Below are positions 61,024-64,000 of a stretch of 64,000 bases of DNA, one piece after another. Source of the DNA: Jacaranda mimosifolia (taxonomy: Eukaryota; Streptophyta; Magnoliopsida; Lamiales; Bignoniaceae); contig CM032117.1 in NCBI GenBank assembly GCA_018894105.1, positions 1,267,501 through 1,331,500 on the forward strand, given 5' to 3'. The number at the start of each line of letters is the position of its first letter. The first letter of the stretch is position 1. Made by a program: the position numbers and the translations under genes. The notes beneath the pieces were generated by a model that was given only the letters and a program-made list of their open reading frames with translations, did not search any database and had not been told where the DNA came from.

Positions 61024-62938
61024 AGATTCTCTCAAAGCTCTTGAAGCTGATATTCAGCATGCCAACACCTTGTATGTTTTTCATTCGTATCATTCTCCTT
61101 TTTGTTTTTGTGGTTGCCATCTCTTTTTGGTGATTTTCTGTGAGGACTGTTTCTGATTTTTCTTTCTGCACTTCGAGAATTTTTTTGTCAGATACTTTCG
61201 GAAGAACAGCATTAATTTTTAATAGTCTTTTTATCTGTTTAAGGTTGTCACGTTATATCTACGCCCTACAGAATAGAATTTACTGTATTTAAATTTTGCA
61301 CTCCAAATTTTGGCATGGTGTTTATGATAATAGACATATCTACAGGGATTCTTTTTGATGGATTTATCGTTGCATCTTTGCTAAATGAAAATAGCATGAC
61401 CCAGATGACGGAGCTGAGCGTATGCATGAGATTTTAAAATGATGGGGACTTTTATTACTTATTTCTTGGAATTGTTTAGAATGTAATACTCTGTACGACC
61501 CCAGAAAAAATATGAAGTCCATATTCGTCAGGGTAGTTCCTCCTAGTTGAAGCTAGAAACAATGCAAATAAATGGTTAAAAGGGTTGATGTTAATCTGTT
61601 TTAAAGTTCTTAATTCTGCAATTTTTCCTGCAAAGCAGTGGCTGCATTTGACACATTGTTTTCACAGTTGGATTAGTGCGAATTTTTTTCTTTTTCTCTG
61701 ATGTAATTGTTTTCTTGAGATACAGGGCATCAGATTATCCAAGGGAATATGATGGTGCCTGTCTTCAGATGAGACTATCATACAGCCCTTGTGCCCACAT
61801 TTTTCTCTTCCTTGTCCAGTGGACTGATTGTCATCTTGCTGGCGCCCTTGGGCTCATTAGTATCCTTATTTACAAGGTAGCCTTGTGTTTTTGTGCATAA
61901 TGTGCATTGCATATTGCTCTATGAATTGCACGCAGCTTAGATCAAGAAAATTGATGAAGGGTTTGTAATTGTAGGCATATAAGGATGGCAAGACAACCAT
62001 GACTATCCATGAAAGGAAAGCTAGTGTAAGGCAGTTCTATGGTGAGTAAGTTTAGAGTTCAATCTTACCTTTCTTTTTTGTGTTATGGAAACGGATTACC
62101 TGTTAAGTTATGCCGCATTAGAAAGTTATATTTTCTTCATTGGATATAAACTCTTGCTCTACTCATTGTACTAGAAAGTTATATTTTCTTCATTGGATAT
62201 AAACTCTTGCTCTACTCATTGTACTAGAGAAATGTTTATAGCCGCTTAGAATGGACTTGGGTAAATTAATCCGGTGCTGATATGCATTGAACAGGAATGA
62301 TATTCCCTTCTCTGCTGCAACTTCACAGTGGAATCACCGATGCTGAAGAGAGGCAACAGAGAGAGATTTGTGCAACCAAATACAAGAGAATAGATGAGAT
62401 GGACAAGGGTAAGATGTCCGAAATTGAAATTGAGAGAGAAGAAGAATGTGGAATTTGCATGGAAATGAACACCAAGGTTGTCCTGCCCACTTGCAGTCAT
62501 TCTTTGTGTATGAAATGCTACAGGAACTGGTAAGTAGACTAATGTGCTTCACTTCAATAAAATGCTTCCAGTTATGTAAAAATGAAGTACATTACCTGAT
62601 CCTTATTCGAGAGATGTATTTTTCCAATAAGTTTTAGGTAAGAAACTATTTACTGAATAAAAGAAACAAAAATCCATTCTTTAAGTGCTCTTAATTGAAC
62701 ATTTTACATTTTGCTTCATGCTTTACCCAGGCGAGCTAGATCTCTGTCATGCCCGTTCTGTCGGGATAGTCTCAAGAGAGTGAATTCCGGGGAACTTTGG
62801 ATATACACTAGCAACTGTGACATTATAGACTTGACTACCTTTGCGAGGGAAAACCTGAAGAGACTGTTCATGTACATTGAGAAGTTGCCTCTTATTGTTC
62901 CAGACCGTATGGTGGTTTCTTATGATCCTCATTTCTGA
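61007..62938 (+). CDS. RING-type E3 ubiquitin ligase, AIRP2-like
   Basis: Five exons: 61007-61071, 61726-61876, 61975-62041, 62295-62529 and 62731-62938, giving 241 residues. It starts MRKSFKDSLKALEADIQHAN and carries the conserved LFLVQWTDCHLAGALG stretch found in Arabidopsis AIRP2 (At5g01520), a cytosolic E3 ligase that promotes ABA responses. The C3HC4 RING is complete: Cys146, Cys149, Cys161, His163, Cys166, Cys169, Cys180 and Cys183. The protein ends in a conserved region with ENLKRLFMYIEKLPLIVPD. The start is supported by the conserved N-terminus, but a uORF overlaps it. Intron 3 contains a perfect 53 bp tandem duplication. It appears intact. Confidence 0.94.
62119..62224 (+). repeat. 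Perfect 53 bp tandem duplication in RING gene intron 3
   Basis: A unit beginning TAGAAAGTTATATTTTCTTC occurs twice head to tail (62119-62171 and 62172-62224) with no difference seen, so the duplication is very recent. It lies between exon 3 and exon 4 and does not touch splice sites. Confidence 0.92.
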
Positions 62939-63625
62939 GGAAGACCCTTGTCAATTTTTTTGTCTACAAATTATTGTATATATGATTCTGTCTATACATT
63001 TCCTTTCTACACTTATAACTGTAAATACGTGTGAAGGGCATCACCAGCAGCTACTAGCAGAGAAACGGGTTTCCATCATAGTACTTAATAATCTATGCAA
63101 CTGACCAAGACTCGTCATTCAATTGATCTGACACTGGATCTTTCTCTATATATACTTTGATGGATAGACTAGAAGATTCCTTATCAGACTACGTGGTCAG
63201 TTGGCCCATTCTTCATCTGTTACACGTCTCCCGCTGTTACAGCTCTATTGTGAAGAGTTTATCTTCCATAAATGCTAGGTTTTATCTACAGCTGCAATAT
63301 CACCTTCTAATATTACTTTCATTTGCACTGCTGTGTTAGCTGTTGCAAAAGCTGAAACCTTGACCCAGAATCTTGTAAGAGCTTGTAGCCTAAAGATTCA
63401 TGGCACGGTTAACTGCCTAGCTGTTAACGCGTTCTGTGAACAAGCCACATGCATTAAAATTAACACTGGTCATAGTGCCCTGTGAGGAGCTACACAATAC
63501 AGGAGCTACATTTCATGTTTTGTTCATTTTACACACCAAAATGTAGGCTAGATGCGTCTTGACATATATACGGCCAGAATCCATTTCATAAATCACCCAA
63601 AAGTCTTATAGTGGATATTTAGACC
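62939..63625. other. Convergent intergenic region
   Basis: It lies between the RING gene (+) and the acidic-tail gene (-) and should hold both 3' UTRs. No other feature is recognised. Confidence 0.4.
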
Positions 63626-63676
63626 TCAATCCTCATCATCATCATCGTCGTCATCTGCCTCCTCCTCATCCGCCTC
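63626..63676 (-). CDS. Last coding exon of an unidentified protein with an acidic C-terminus
   Basis: On the minus strand a GCACAG acceptor is followed by sixteen codons, EADEEEADDDDDDDED, and a TGA at 63628-63626. Upstream exons must lie beyond 64000; none could be recognised between 63677 and 64000. Tails like this occur in nucleosome-assembly and related histone-binding proteins, HMG-box proteins and some chaperones, so the family cannot be decided. The phase is 0 at the acceptor. The trinucleotide run (ATC/GTC on the plus strand) is a weak microsatellite, so tail length may vary. Confidence 0.5.
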   Translation of the reverse strand, partial: EADEEEADDDDDDDED

Positions 63677-64000
63677 CTGTGCAGAAGCAACCACAGAATA
63701 AGATCAGATCATCAAGAAAAGGAAATCTTCTTATAATAGAATAAGTTTTTTAACAGCCAAAAGAAAGTCCACAGCTGATAGAAAAAAAGTTAAAAGAGGC
63801 ATTCACGGCCTACGTAAAAATCTCAAATCAGACTACCAACGGGGACGTCCACTGTTGTCAGAACAAAAAACTTTAAAAGACCTTAGTACGATTATGTTGT
63901 GAATTTTTTTGTGGAATTCAAACTTGTTCTTAAACTTCAATGCCAATTTCAAGCTTCCATTCACATGCTAACAATCCTTTCCAATTTTGTCCTGCATTCT

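Noticed and set aside
1..64000. CRISPR arrays, phage genes, bacterial operons, endogenous viral genes, functional tRNA or rRNA genes
   Set aside because: Nothing of the kind was seen. The only pol III-type boxes are in the SINE copies, whose sequence no longer folds as a tRNA.

Overview
The window is nuclear DNA of a flowering plant, almost certainly a eudicot. It is AT-rich, its genes have many short exons with GT-AG introns, and the proteins match plant-specific families. The intergenic space is full of small DNA transposons, solo LTRs and a tRNA-derived SINE family. The species cannot be named from the sequence alone. All gene models below were built by reading exon joins and checking reading phase; none is backed by transcript data.

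Layout. 0-5.5 kb is repeat DNA, with a 2.9 kb solo LTR nested in an older inverted-repeat element. 5.6-8.4 kb (+) holds a PF03407 nucleotide-diphospho-sugar transferase. 10.2-14.4 kb (+) holds a 509-residue LMBR1/LIMR-type membrane protein. 15.2-29.4 kb (-) holds four tandem GDSL/SGNH esterase genes of the CPRD49/IAH1 type, all with the same six-exon structure; the middle two are a recent segmental duplication. 29.4-37.9 kb is gene-free repeat DNA, including a 916 bp solo LTR, MITEs, simple-sequence DNA and a 19-G run. 38.0-42.2 kb (+) holds a CAX-type vacuolar cation/H+ exchanger with a hAT MITE in one intron. 44.9-48.7 kb (+) holds a plastid adenylate/PAPS carrier (TAAC/EAAC type). 49.7-53.6 kb (+) holds a RUS5-like DUF647 protein with an apparent GC-AG intron. 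54.9-56.4 kb (+) holds a plastid-type cis-prenyltransferase. 61.0-62.9 kb (+) holds an AIRP2-like RING E3 ligase. From 63.6 kb (-) runs the last exon of an unidentified protein with a very acidic tail.

The genes do not form a pathway or operon. They form a conserved neighbourhood: LMBR1, CAX, TAAC, RUS5 and AIRP2 occur in the same order as Arabidopsis At5g01460, At5g01490, At5g01500, At5g01510 and At5g01520 (recalled, not searched). The GDSL array and the cis-prenyltransferase lie inside that block and, from memory, are absent from the Arabidopsis segment.

I found no CRISPR, phage, bacterial-type defence system or viral gene. The most informative features are the GDSL array, whose two youngest copies each carry an insertion the other lacks, one copy's deletion close to its catalytic Asp-His, and the well-delimited transposable elements with target-site duplications.
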